A stretch of DNA of 64,000 bases from the NCBI RefSeq assembly GCF_000308675.1, contig NZ_BAGE01000060.1, forward strand, positions 62,001 through 126,000, read 5' to 3'. Source of the stretch: Nocardia paucivorans NBRC 100373 (GTDB taxonomy: Bacteria; Actinomycetota; Actinomycetes; Mycobacteriales; Mycobacteriaceae). The position numbers and the translations under genes are program-made. Of this stretch, positions 42,967 through 51,645 are shown one piece after another (within the stretch, counting starts at the first letter, position 1; each line of letters starts with the position of its first letter). The notes below the pieces were generated by a model. That model was not told the DNA's origin, searched no databases, and worked only from the letters and a program-made list of their open reading frames with translations.

Positions 42967-44172
42967 TTATCGTTGTCCTGATTGCTTTCTCATTCGGTCC
43001 ACCACGCCGGCGACGAACTCCGCCACAGTGTCCAGTTCTCGCACATACGCCCAGTAGTCGGGGTGCCGTCCGGTCAGCGAGTCGGCGATTCGGTCGAGCC
43101 GTTGTACCTGGGCGTCCAGTACCGAGCCCCACTCGTCGACCAAACCCCGGTCGACGGCCAGCATCTGTGCGTCCCGGAGCCGGAACCGTACGGCCTCGGC
43201 CCGTTCGCGCGGATTCTCGCGGACGGTCCGCAACAGGGTCAGCCGCTCGGTGACGGCGTCGACGAGTCGTTCGGCGTCGGCCAGATGGCCGCGCGCGGTC
43301 GTGATCAATTCGAGGGATAGCTCCGGGTTGTTCTCGGCCTCCGCCACCCGGGCTCCGGTCAAGGCCTCCTCCGCGGCGGTGATATGACGCTCGCTTGCGC
43401 GCTCATTGTTGGTCAGATCGGCCGAACTTGCAGCATTGAACTCGCGCAACAGCGCCGAGTAGGCGGGGCCCAGCCGTTCGGCGCGGGTACGCACCGCGGC
43501 CAGTCGGGTGCCGGCCGAGGCCACCGCGTTACGCGCCGCCGAAGCCCGAGAGGGGGCCTGCGCCAGCGCTTCCGCCAGTTGTTTGGTCATGGCGTCCAGG
43601 TGATTCGCCGCGGCCCGCCGCGCACCCGGTGAGTGCGGGTCGAGGCCGTCGAGTGTGATCACCGCCTCATCCACCGCAGCCGCGGCGCGACTCACCGAGG
43701 GGTAGCCCGCGTATTCGGATTCGGCCGCCTGCCGCCGCACCGCCGCGGCCGCGCGTTTCACTTGTTCCACCAGACCCGGTACGGCGCCGAGCACCGCCAC
43801 GGCCTCGTCGAGTCGAGCCCGGTTGCCGTAATAGAACTGGTCGATTCCGCGCGATGCCTCGGTCAGCTGTCGAACCACCGCGTCGACGCGCACCTGACCG
43901 TCCGGAACCCGCGCCCCGGTGCTTGCGGCCCGATCCAGCTCTCCGGTCAGCCCCACGTAGGCCTCGGAGGCGGCGTAGCAACGAGTTCGCACGGATTCCC
44001 AATGCGGGGAAAGTCCCTCGTCGGGAAAGATCTGCTCGGCCGCGTGCACCGCCGCCTCGGCCGCGGACTGGCGTCGGTCCATATCCAGGAACGCCGTTGC
44101 CAACGCACCGCGCGCCTGTTCCAGCCACGGGTCTTCCCCCGCCCGAAACCATCCACGCCTGCGGCCTGCCAC
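42967..44172 (-). CDS. Helical protein of the Ter island
   Basis: 401 residues from GTG 44172 (AGRRRGWFRAGEDPWLEQAR); the ribosome site is weak and the start uncertain. Nearly all predicted helix, Ala/Arg/Glu-rich, with long coiled-coil stretches (TERLTLLRTVRENPRERAEA; RQAAESEYAGYPSVSRAAAA). No enzyme motif or membrane segment. It is on the same strand as, and 25 bases before, the CitE-like gene, so it probably belongs to that operon. A similar helical gene beside TerD is common in actinobacteria as I remember. Function unknown. Confidence 0.7.
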   Translation of the reverse strand: MAGRRRGWFRAGEDPWLEQARGALATAFLDMDRRQSAAEAAVHAAEQIFPDEGLSPHWESVRTRCYAASEAYVGLTGELDRAASTGARVPDGQVRVDAVVRQLTEASRGIDQFYYGNRARLDEAVAVLGAVPGLVEQVKRAAAAVRRQAAESEYAGYPSVSRAAAAVDEAVITLDGLDPHSPGARRAAANHLDAMTKQLAEALAQAPSRASAARNAVASAGTRLAAVRTRAERLGPAYSALLREFNAASSADLTNNERASERHITAAEEALTGARVAEAENNPELSLELITTARGHLADAERLVDAVTERLTLLRTVRENPRERAEAVRFRLRDAQMLAVDRGLVDEWGSVLDAQVQRLDRIADSLTGRHPDYWAYVRELDTVAEFVAGVVDRMRKQSGQR

Positions 44173-44261
44173 GCCCCGATCGTAGGAGAAACCGGCCGGA
44201 CGGGTTGACCACCGCGGCAACCACGCCGACCGAACGGACCGTCGGGATTCTTCGCAAGTTC

Positions 44262-44305
44262 TCCGAATCCCTACTACTGTCATATTTCGTACCCGGCGAT
44301 TCGGA
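44262..44305 (+). promoter_or_regulatory. Inverted repeat in the terD promoter region
   Basis: TCCGAATC and GATTCGGA flank a relatively AT-rich 28-base spacer containing TACTACTGTCATATTTC, which may hold the -10 region of terD. The regulator is unknown. Confidence 0.35.
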
Positions 44306-44344
44306 CATGCTGGGAACCAAGACGACTACGAAAGGGAATCCCGC

Positions 44345-44920
44345 ATGGGTGTCAGTTTGTCCAAGGGCGGCAACGTCTCACTGACCAAGGCGGCGCCGAA
44401 TCTCACCGCCGTCTCCGTCGGCCTGGGCTGGGATGTGCGCACCACCACCGGTACGGACTTCGATCTGGACGCCAGCGCGATCGCCACCGGGCCCGACAAG
44501 AAGGTGGTGTCGGACCAGCACTTCGTCTTCTTCAACAACCTCAAGTCACCCGAGGGCACCATCGAGCACGCGGGCGACAACCGCACCGGTGAGGGCGAAG
44601 GCGACGACGAGGTCATCAACGTGGACCTGGCCAACACTCCGCCCACCATCGACAGCATCTTCTTCCCGGTGTCGATCTACGATGCCGACGCCCGGCAGCA
44701 GTCGTTCGGCCAGGTCCGTAACGCCTACATCCGTGTGGTGGACCGGTCCAACGGCGAGGAGCTCGCCCGCTACGACCTCACCGAGGACGCGTCCACCGAA
44801 ACCGCAATGGTCTTCGGCGAGTTGTACCGCCACGGTGCGGAATGGAAGTTCCGCGCCATCGGCCAGGGGTACGCTTCCGGCCTGGCGGGTATCGCCCGCG
44901 ATTATGGCGTCAACGTCTGA
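44345..44920 (+). CDS. terD: TerD-family stress protein
   Basis: 191 residues, the canonical single-domain TerD length; AAAGGGAAT precedes the ATG. N-terminal MGVSLSKGGNVSLTKAAPNL, calcium ligands DFDLDAS (residues 38-44) and NRTGEGEGDDEVINVDL (79 onward), DADARQQSFGQVRNAYIRV and the closing GELYRHGAEWKFRAIGQGYA. Soluble or peripheral membrane protein in tellurite and general stress resistance. An 8-bp inverted repeat (TCCGAATC 44262-44269, GATTCGGA 44298-44305) lies in its promoter region. Confidence 0.93.
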   Translation: MGVSLSKGGNVSLTKAAPNLTAVSVGLGWDVRTTTGTDFDLDASAIATGPDKKVVSDQHFVFFNNLKSPEGTIEHAGDNRTGEGEGDDEVINVDLANTPPTIDSIFFPVSIYDADARQQSFGQVRNAYIRVVDRSNGEELARYDLTEDASTETAMVFGELYRHGAEWKFRAIGQGYASGLAGIARDYGVNV

Positions 44921-44954
44921 CGAGGGACGTCGGTAGAGTAAAGCAAGAGTAAAG

Positions 44955-44984
44955 CGTCGGGGGTCCGGCTATGGACCCCCGACG
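44955..44984 (+). terminator. 12-bp hairpin after terD
   Basis: CGTCGGGGGTCC (44955-44966) and GGACCCCCGACG (44973-44984) pair perfectly around GGCTAT. No T-run. It either ends the terD transcript or attenuates into the next gene. Confidence 0.7.
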
Positions 44985-44987
44985 TAA

Positions 44988-45037
44988 GTGCCGGCATGAT
45001 GCGGGCACGCTCGGCGGTTCGGCGACGATGCCGGCAC
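44988..45037 (+). promoter_or_regulatory. Structured leader before the DUF475 gene
   Basis: GTGCCGGCAT (44988-44997) pairs perfectly with ATGCCGGCAC (45028-45037) across 30 bases that can themselves fold (GCGGGC, CGGCGGTTCGGCG). It directly follows another hairpin and lies 88 bases before a TerC-superfamily gene, the class often controlled by manganese (yybP-ykoY) riboswitches. I could not match that consensus by eye. Confidence 0.4.
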
Positions 45038-45125
45038 CGACCCGGTCGCCGTTGCCGTCGACCAGGTTCTTCGCTCATGCGGCCAGGCAGCGAACACCGT
45101 CCGGCCGCCGTTAGGAAGGGTCCCC

Positions 45126-46232
45126 GTGGTCCTGCGCATATTCGGCTTATCGTTGGCGGTCACGATCGCTTCCCTGGTGGTGGCGCTGCTCTACGGCGGC
45201 CCGACCGCCCTGGCGCTGTGCGCGATCCTGGGCGTGCTGGAAGTCTCCCTATCGTTCGACAACGCTGTTATCAACGCCACCATCCTGCAGCGGATGAGCG
45301 AGTTCTGGCAGCGGATATTCCTCACCATCGGCGTGCTGATCGCCGTGTTCGGTATGCGGTTGGTCTTCCCGCTGGCGATCGTGTGGATCACCGCCGGACT
45401 GAACCCGGTGCAGGCCCTCGATCTGGCGCTGAACCCCCCGCCGGGTGACGCCTCCCACTTCCCCGACGGCAGCCCCAGCTACGAAACACTGCTCACCGAC
45501 GCGCACCCGCAGATCGCGGCCTTCGGCGGCATGTTCCTGGCCATGCTGTTCCTCAACTTCATCTTCGAGGAGCGTGAGATCACCTGGCTGAGCTGGTTGG
45601 AACGGCCGCTGGCCAAGGCGGGCAAGCTCGATATGCTGTCGGTGGTCGTCTCCGGCGCCGGCCTGGTGCTGGCCGCGGAATTCCTCGCCTCCGACGACAA
45701 CCGCTCCACCGTGCTGCTGGCCGGCCTGCTCGGCATCATCATCTACATCGCCGTCGACGGACTCGGTTCGATGTTCGACGCCGAAGAGCACGCCGAACAC
45801 GCCACCGGACCGTCCGGGCTGGCGGTGGCCACCGGTAAAGCAGGTTTCTTCCTGTTCCTCTATCTGGAGGTCCTGGACGCCTCGTTCTCCTTCGACGGCG
45901 TGATCGGCGCGTTCGCCATCACCTCCGACCCGATCCTCATCGCCCTGGGTCTGGGCTTGATCGGCGCCATGTTCGTCCGTTCCATCACCGTCTACCTGGT
46001 CCGCAAGGGCACCCTGAGCGAGTACGTGTACCTCGAGCACGGCGCCCACTGGGCCATCGGCGCACTGGCACTGATCCTGCTCGTGTCGATCGGCGTTCAC
46101 ATCAACGAGATCATCACCGGCCTGATCGGGGTCGCGTTCATCGGAGCGGCCTTCATCAGCAGCATCCTGCGCAATCGGCGGGAAAGCGACGAAGAACTCG
46201 ACGACAAGACCGAACCCACCCCGGTGGCCTGA
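45126..46232 (+). CDS. DUF475/TerC-superfamily integral membrane protein
   Basis: 368 residues, GTG after GGAAGGG. About nine membrane helices. The TerC-type metal motif is seen twice: EVSLSFDNAVINATIL near residue 40 and EVLDASFSFDGVIGAFAI near 255, with the acidic residues inside the membrane. TerC relatives export Mn2+ or load metal on secreted enzymes; DUF475 members accompany TerD genes. The acidic tail (RRESDEELDDKTEP) faces the cytoplasm. Confidence 0.88.
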   Translation: MVLRIFGLSLAVTIASLVVALLYGGPTALALCAILGVLEVSLSFDNAVINATILQRMSEFWQRIFLTIGVLIAVFGMRLVFPLAIVWITAGLNPVQALDLALNPPPGDASHFPDGSPSYETLLTDAHPQIAAFGGMFLAMLFLNFIFEEREITWLSWLERPLAKAGKLDMLSVVVSGAGLVLAAEFLASDDNRSTVLLAGLLGIIIYIAVDGLGSMFDAEEHAEHATGPSGLAVATGKAGFFLFLYLEVLDASFSFDGVIGAFAITSDPILIALGLGLIGAMFVRSITVYLVRKGTLSEYVYLEHGAHWAIGALALILLVSIGVHINEIITGLIGVAFIGAAFISSILRNRRESDEELDDKTEPTPVA

Positions 46233-46262
46233 CCCTCGGCTCCTCGATCGAGCCACGCTCTT

Positions 46263-46297
46263 CCGCGGCGGCGGACCGAACCGGTCCGCCGCCGCGG
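46263..46297. terminator. 15-bp hairpin between DUF475 and DUF389 genes
   Basis: CCGCGGCGGCGGACC (46263-46277) and GGTCCGCCGCCGCGG (46283-46297), loop GAACC. Convergent position suggests a bidirectional terminator. Confidence 0.75.
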
Positions 46298-46317
46298 TCG
46301 TTTCGGCGCTTCGAGTG

Positions 46318-47280
46318 TCAGAGCATGCGCCGCGGATGGGTGTAGGCCTTGGCCCGATGCAGCGATACCCGCGACCACACCGCGTCCTGCAGGGCCAACG
46401 TCACCCAGCCGGCCAATGCCATACCCGCCAGATTCACCACCAACTGCAAGGCGCTGCCCCAGACCGTCGAACCGACACCGAACGCCAGACCGAGGGCGAT
46501 ATTGCCCGCCGCGGGCACCGTGGTGACGGAGATGAACACGCCCACCATCGCACCCGATTTGGCCGAGGTCATCGATAGCACCCCCGCGGCCGCCGCAATG
46601 AGCGCCACGATGAAAGACCACTTGTCCGGGGTGTAGATGAATGCCGTCTCCGGCCGCGGGCCCGTTACCATCTCGCCAGATATCCAACCCAGCCCCCGGC
46701 CGAGCAATGCCATCAGGAAAGTGACCCCGATCGCCACCAGAAAACCCAGAACCAGCGTGCGCACCGCCAGACCGAACAGCATCAACCGGCGCCGTACCAG
46801 CGCGATACCGAGCGCGGCGATGGCTCCGAACTCCGGTCCGAGCACCATGGCACCGATAACCAGGATCTGGGAATCCACCACGATGGCGATACTCGCCAAT
46901 AGGGTGGCCAGCACCATGAAAGTCAGGTAGGTCCAGTTGAATTCGGTCTCTTCGTAGGCGCGCAGGGTCACCTCCGCCCACACCACCGCATCGGCACTGG
47001 AACCGGGCGTCCGCACCTCCGCGTCGAAACCGTCGCGGGACAACCAGATCGGCACCGACTCCAACTGGATACTCCCCCGCCGATGCACCCCCAACGCCCG
47101 CAAGCGTTCGATCAGATCATTGGCCGCTTCCCGGGCCACATCGGCCACCACGAGATCACCGGCCGGCCGTAGTGCGGCACCACGCAGCACCGCCAACCCA
47201 CTCACCGCGTCCTCGGCCTCCAATACCCCGACAACGCTGTCGGTCAACTCGGCAGGCGACATGATCCGCACGTGCAGCAT
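46318..47280 (-). CDS. DUF389 integral membrane protein
   Basis: 320 residues from ATG 47280; no strong ribosome site. A soluble N-terminal ferredoxin-like domain (about 120 residues) precedes six or seven helices. DUF389 marks: FNWTYLTFMVLATLLASIAI, DSQILVIGAMVLGPEFGAIA and SAKSGAMVGVFISVTTVPAA followed by GNIALGLAFG. Function unknown; no transport substrate can be assigned. Confidence 0.85.
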   Translation of the reverse strand: MLHVRIMSPAELTDSVVGVLEAEDAVSGLAVLRGAALRPAGDLVVADVAREAANDLIERLRALGVHRRGSIQLESVPIWLSRDGFDAEVRTPGSSADAVVWAEVTLRAYEETEFNWTYLTFMVLATLLASIAIVVDSQILVIGAMVLGPEFGAIAALGIALVRRRLMLFGLAVRTLVLGFLVAIGVTFLMALLGRGLGWISGEMVTGPRPETAFIYTPDKWSFIVALIAAAAGVLSMTSAKSGAMVGVFISVTTVPAAGNIALGLAFGVGSTVWGSALQLVVNLAGMALAGWVTLALQDAVWSRVSLHRAKAYTHPRRML

Positions 47281-47368
47281 GCGCCAAGTCTGCCCGCCGA
47301 GCCGAGCATCATCCGGATACCCGCTCAGGACGTGTCCGGCGAGCATCGGGCCCCGCGCCGCCGCCGAC

Positions 47369-47761
47369 TCAGACCTCGTGGAAGAAGCCGACGTCCACGC
47401 TGCGGGGTGTATTGCGGTCGTGGATAGCGATCTTGCCGTCGGCACCTCTCGGCAGCGATACCGTCGCACCGTAACCGATCGGTTGGTCGGCCTGCCCCAC
47501 GGTCAATCGCACATCGGAAACCGGTTTGGGCTGCGAGCCGCGCAACCAGGTCACCTGCCAGTTACCGTCGGGACCGCACTGGAACTCCAGCTGGACCCGG
47601 GAGACGAACAACCAGTCCTCCGGCGTCGCGAGCCGGCACACCGCATCATCGCGGCCCACTCGCAAGACGGCACCCGGCTCACTGGGCGCGTCGGCCATGA
47701 ACATGCCGCCGGTGGTCTCTTCATCCTCTGGGGATACGGCGGCCATGGTGAGTTCGAGCAC
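47369..47761 (-). CDS. Small FHA-domain protein
   Basis: 130 residues. GTG 47761 is chosen because AGGAGG lies eight bases before it. FHA pattern: AVLRVGRDDAVCRLATPEDW, LFVSRVQLEFQCGPDGNWQV (GR, SR and the usual H replaced by Q) and a closing strand IAIHDRNTPRSVDVGF. FHA domains bind phosphothreonine; the changed His may weaken that. No kinase gene lies nearby. It is 88 bases upstream of the DUF389 gene on the same strand. Confidence 0.65.
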   Translation of the reverse strand: MLELTMAAVSPEDEETTGGMFMADAPSEPGAVLRVGRDDAVCRLATPEDWLFVSRVQLEFQCGPDGNWQVTWLRGSQPKPVSDVRLTVGQADQPIGYGATVSLPRGADGKIAIHDRNTPRSVDVGFFHEV

Positions 47762-47823
47762 GTAATTTGCCTCCTGCAACGACCTTGTGCGCCAGTCTAT
47801 TCGGCCATCGACACCGCACGACA

Positions 47824-48491
47824 TTACCGCCTGCTCCACCTCCGTCCCCGGCCGCTCCACGGGGTGCGCGAAGCGAGCACCGAGCCCCTCGAACCCGGCG
47901 ACATCCGGCTTCGGGCAAGCTCCTGGTCACCCGTGTTCGGTCCATCGATCCAGGTCGGGTCACCCCGGGGCATCAGGCGCGGTATCGGCGGCAGCGGCGC
48001 GGATACCGGTGCCACCTGGAACGCGTGGATCATGAGGGTGGCGAAACGCCAGGAGGCCGCGAGTCGGGCGGTTGGTGTATTCGCATGGATGCCATTGCCC
48101 GCCATGAACATGAGAACGATATCGTCCAGGACGATTTCGGGGCGTAGCCGGCCGGTTTCCCTGGCGCGGCGGATCAGTTCGGCGGCACCGGTCAGCGCGG
48201 CCGTGCGAACAGCGGTGAAGTCCATTGCATGGGGAAAGGCGGACATGAAGGCCGCGGTGAACCCGTGGTCGCGGGCCTGTAGTTCGCACAGCTTCTCGAC
48301 GACGAGACAGAGGCCGGCCAAGGGTGCGGGTCGGCGAGCCCTTCTTCCACGATGGACCGGCATGCCGACATCTGGTCGGTGAACGCCGCAGCGACCAGCA
48401 TTTCCTTGGTCGGGAAGTGGCGGTAGACGGTAGCGGGGCCGACGCCGGCGCGGCGGGCGATCTCGAGCGGAAAGAACAGGAAAGACACCAA
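47824..48491 (-). pseudogene. Truncated and frameshifted TetR-family regulator
   Basis: The helix-turn-helix second half is readable in one frame (LEIARRAGVGPATVYRHFPT, KEMLVAAAFTDQ, SIVEEGLADPH) and the ligand-binding part in another (PLAGLCLVVEKLCELQARDH, GFTAAFMSAFPHAMDFTAVR, LDDIVLMFMAGNGIHANTPT). The frame change lies near 48321-48327, consistent with one lost base. The first 30 or so residues of the DNA-binding domain are also missing: upstream sequence is now the start of the opposite-strand oxidoreductase. Two independent lesions argue for a real pseudogene. The coordinates below 47900 are uncertain. Confidence 0.75.
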
Positions 48492-49453
48492 TGAAAGCAG
48501 TGACGCTCCCGACGTTCGGCGGCCCCGAGACTCTCACGGTGGTCGACCTTCCCGACCCGCGCCCGGCCACCGGCCAGGTGGTGATCACGACGGAGGCGAT
48601 CGGCGTCGGCGGTGTCGACACCCTGACCCGAAGTGGGGCGCCGGCCGCCTACGGGGCAACACCCGGATTCATCCCGGGTCACGAGGTCGCCGGCGCCGTG
48701 GCCGAGGTCGGCGAGGGTGTCGATCCCATCTGGGTCGGTCGGCGCGTATGGGCGTTCACCGGCGAAAGCGGTGGCTACGCCGAGCGCGCTATCGCCCCGG
48801 TCGAGACGCTCGTCCCTCTTCCCACGACTCTGTCGGCCGCCGACACGGTGACGCTCGGCAGCTCCGCGATAGTGGCCCACTTCGCTTTACGCCACGCCCA
48901 CTTCGCTTCCGGCGAATCGGTGCTGGTGCGTGGCGCGGCCGGCGGGATCGGCGTTATGGCCGTCCAACTCGCGGCACGCGCCGGTGCCGGCACGGTCGCG
49001 GTCACGACCTCATCGGCCGGGCGTGGCACTCGACTGCGCCGACTCGGCGCGACGCATGTGCTCGACCGCGCCGGGGTGGGGGATCAGAACGCTCCCGCCA
49101 CCTACGACGTCATCATTGATATCGTCGCCGGCGCGGATCTGCCGGCATTCTTCGATCGACTCGCGCCGAACGGTCGCATGGTGGTCGTCGGCGCTATGGC
49201 CGGTATGCCCCCGGCGGATTTCGGCACGAAAATGGTCTCGAACTTCCGAAAGTCGATGTCGTTCGCGACATTCAGCGCCGACACCGTACCCATGGCCGAC
49301 CGTCGCACCGCGATCGCCGACCTGTTCGCTGCCGCCACTCGGGGCGAGCTACAAGCCGTCGTGCACGAGGAACTGCCGCTGGGGCAGGCCGTTGTCGCCC
49401 ATCGGAAAATGGAGGCGGGCGAGGTGTTCGGCAGAATCGTGCTCATACCGTGA
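48491..49453 (+). CDS. Quinone oxidoreductase-like zinc-type alcohol dehydrogenase (MDR)
   Basis: 320 residues, AGGAAAG six bases before the ATG. MDR layout: MKAVTLPTFGGPETLTVVDL, GFIPGHEVAGAVAEVGEG, Rossmann loop VLVRGAAGGIGVMAVQLAAR and the closing HRKMEAGEVFGRIVLIP. No zinc Cys cluster, so the quinone reductase subgroup using NADPH is likely. Its translation start region occupies the place where the TetR gene should begin on the other strand; the regulator probably once controlled it. Confidence 0.9.
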   Translation: MKAVTLPTFGGPETLTVVDLPDPRPATGQVVITTEAIGVGGVDTLTRSGAPAAYGATPGFIPGHEVAGAVAEVGEGVDPIWVGRRVWAFTGESGGYAERAIAPVETLVPLPTTLSAADTVTLGSSAIVAHFALRHAHFASGESVLVRGAAGGIGVMAVQLAARAGAGTVAVTTSSAGRGTRLRRLGATHVLDRAGVGDQNAPATYDVIIDIVAGADLPAFFDRLAPNGRMVVVGAMAGMPPADFGTKMVSNFRKSMSFATFSADTVPMADRRTAIADLFAAATRGELQAVVHEELPLGQAVVAHRKMEAGEVFGRIVLIP

Positions 49454-49566
49454 ACCGCCCGACCCGACTTTTTCCGATTCGCACACCCGATGCCAAAAGG
49501 GATCTATTCGCGTTTTCGGTAGTGATCGGCAAGAATCGCGAAATATACCGGTTGGCCTCCGCTCGC

Positions 49567-50949
49567 TCAGCCTCGCGCCATATCCACGAACCGTGACAAA
49601 TGCAGTTGATGCGCTACGGTAATGGTCGCGGTGGGGCCGTTTCGATGCTTGCCGAGAATCAAATCCGCCTCACCACCACGTGGATCGTCACGCTCGAATG
49701 CGTCGGGCCGATGCAAAAGGATTACCATATCCGCATCTTGTTCGAGCGAACCTGACTCGCGCAGGTCGGAGACCTGTGGCCGTTTATCGGTCCGCTGTTC
49801 CGGTCCGCGGTTGAGCTGACTGATGGCGACCACCGGGACTTCCAATTCCTTGGCGAGCAATTTCAGGCTCCGCGAGAATTCGGAAACTTCCTGCTGCCGA
49901 GATTCCACCTTTTTCCCGGACGTCATCAGCTGCAAATAGTCGACCACGATGAGCCTCAGATCGTGACGCTGTTTGAGCCGCCGCGCCTTGGCTCGGATCT
50001 CCATCATGGTGAGGTTCGGCGAATCGTCGACGAACAGCGGCGCTTCGCTGATCTCGCTCATCCGGCGGGCCAGTTTGGTCCAGTCGTCATCGCTCATCCG
50101 CCCGGACCGCATATCACCGAGCTTGATCTTCGCCTCCGCCGAGAGCAGACGCATGACGATCTCGGTCCGGCTCATTTCCAGCGAGAAGATCACGCTGGCC
50201 AATCCGTGTTTGATCGACGCGCTGCGCATGAAATCCATCCCGAGGGTGGATTTACCGACACCGGGCCGGGCGGCGACGATGATCATCTGCCCCGGGTGCA
50301 GACCGTTGGTGACCTCGTCGAGTTCGGTGAACCCGGTGGGGACGCCGAGGGAGATGCCGCCGCGGCTGGCGATGGAGTCGATTTCATCCATCGTGGGCTG
50401 TAAGAGCTCCTCCAGGGGAAGGAAGTCCTCGGCGGTGCGGCGTTCGGTGACCTCGTAGACCTCGGCCTGGGCCCGATCGACGACCTCGGCGACGTCCTGC
50501 CCTTCGGCGCCGGCGTAGCCGTACTGCACGATGCGGGTGCCGGCCTCGACCAGTCGGCGCAGGATGGCCTTTTCGGCGACGATTTCGGCGTAGTAGCCCG
50601 CGTTGGCCGCGGTGGGGACGGTCTGGGTGAGGGTGACCAGGTAGGGGGCGCCACCGATGCGCTTGAGCTCGCCGCGGCGGTCCAGGCCCGCGGCGACGGT
50701 GACGGGGTCGGCGGGTTCGCCGCGACTGTAGAGGTCGAGGATGGTGTCGTAGATGGACTGATGGGCGGGACGGTAGAAATCGCCGGGGCGCAGTACCTCC
50801 ACGACATCGGCGATGGCGTCCTTGCTGAGCAGCATGCCGCCGAGCACCGACTGTTCGGCCGCCATATCGTGCGGGGGCTGGCGTCCGAAATCCTCACCGG
50901 GCGGCTCCGGCGGATAGTCCGCGTGTCCACGGTCATCGACGACTGCCAC
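49567..50949 (-). CDS. dnaB: Replicative DNA helicase
   Basis: 460 residues, GTG start, GAGAGGACGG upstream. Hexameric 5'-3' helicase of the replisome. N-terminal DnaG-binding domain (AAEQSVLGGMLLSKDAIADV, DFYRPAHQSIYDTILDLYSR), Walker A ARPGVGKST about residue 228, Walker B RLIVVDYLQLM, SQLNRGPEQRTDKRP and RESGSLEQDADMVILLHRP. No intein, unlike M. tuberculosis dnaB. It lies downstream of rplI on the same strand but is separated by 697 bases containing a terminator and DnaA boxes, so it has its own promoter. Confidence 0.97.
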   Translation of the reverse strand: MAVVDDRGHADYPPEPPGEDFGRQPPHDMAAEQSVLGGMLLSKDAIADVVEVLRPGDFYRPAHQSIYDTILDLYSRGEPADPVTVAAGLDRRGELKRIGGAPYLVTLTQTVPTAANAGYYAEIVAEKAILRRLVEAGTRIVQYGYAGAEGQDVAEVVDRAQAEVYEVTERRTAEDFLPLEELLQPTMDEIDSIASRGGISLGVPTGFTELDEVTNGLHPGQMIIVAARPGVGKSTLGMDFMRSASIKHGLASVIFSLEMSRTEIVMRLLSAEAKIKLGDMRSGRMSDDDWTKLARRMSEISEAPLFVDDSPNLTMMEIRAKARRLKQRHDLRLIVVDYLQLMTSGKKVESRQQEVSEFSRSLKLLAKELEVPVVAISQLNRGPEQRTDKRPQVSDLRESGSLEQDADMVILLHRPDAFERDDPRGGEADLILGKHRNGPTATITVAHQLHLSRFVDMARG

Positions 50950-51170
50950 TGGACTCGACCGTCCTCTCTGTCCCGACCGGACTCCCCGTTGCCGTCTCGT
51001 TCTACTCCCCGGGTACGACAGGTTCGGCGCGTCGGTACCCGCGGGCTCATGGTGCCGACCGCCATCGACCGGAGGGTCGACGAGAAGGGCCGGCTATCGC
51101 CCCGTCACCGCCGCGAACGCAATGCTTCGAGCGGCGTCCGGAGGGTGCTGCGATGAACCTAAGCGACCCA

Positions 51171-51467
51171 CCATCCACATGCCAAACCCACCTGTGCACA
51201 GATCTGTGGATAACGTGTGGATTGTTAACCAAACCTTGTGCACCCCCTGTGGAAAACTTGGGGAGAACAAAGACAGGCTGCGACAAAGTCGCAGCTAGTT
51301 CCCCTTTTTCTATTGCACACAGGTGTGGATAAACCAAGCCCCGGCGTGTCGGGCCAGTTGCGCATCCGGGCGTGTTGGGTTAACACATCATGGCTCGAAT
51401 ATGAACTGGATCACATTACAAACGGTCGGATTCGGCAATGATCCACAGGGCTCACACCTGTGGATAA
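51171..51467 (-). promoter_or_regulatory. Cluster of DnaA boxes upstream of dnaB
   Basis: Three exact copies of the DnaA box TTATCCACA (as TGTGGATAA on the plus strand) at 51205-51213, 51324-51332 and 51459-51467. One-mismatch copies: TGTGGAAAA at 51248-51256 (box TTTTCCACA) and TGATCCACA at 51439-51447. Weaker ones are TGTGGATTG at 51216-51224 and CCATCCACA at 51171-51179. The 300-base stretch is more AT-rich than the genome and holds no gene. It could regulate dnaB, titrate DnaA or act as a secondary origin element; dnaA and dnaN are not in the window. Confidence 0.85.
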
Positions 51468-51567
51468 ACCGGTGGGCGCGCAGACAAGCCACACCGGATC
51501 TTCGACCGCCGCGCTATACGGAAAGGCTATGGCTAATGGACGGTTAACCCCGCTCGACACGAGCGGG

Positions 51568-51612
51568 GCACCGGGGTCCATCCTCGCGTATCACAAGGGA
51601 TGGCCCCGGTGC
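51568..51612 (-). terminator. Terminator after rplI
   Basis: GCACCGGGG (51568-51576) plus CCATCC (51578-51583) pair with GGATGG (51598-51603) plus CCCCGGTGC (51604-51612). A second small hairpin, CCCCGCTCG/CGAGCGGGG at 51548-51568, follows it. Together they separate the ribosomal operon from dnaB. Confidence 0.7.
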
Positions 51613-51645
51613 GAACCGTTCGAATTCGAGATGGACGTCCGCCGC

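Noticed and set aside
44988..45125. yybP-ykoY manganese riboswitch as a firm call
   Set aside because: The conserved loop sequences of that class could not be found by eye, so only a structured leader is listed.
49567..50949. Intein in dnaB
   Set aside because: The helicase frame is continuous at 460 residues with no insertion at the Walker A site.
51171..51467. Chromosomal origin oriC
   Set aside because: DnaA boxes alone are not enough: dnaA, dnaN, rpmH and a clear AT-rich unwinding element are absent, and gene order predicts oriC tens of kilobases away.
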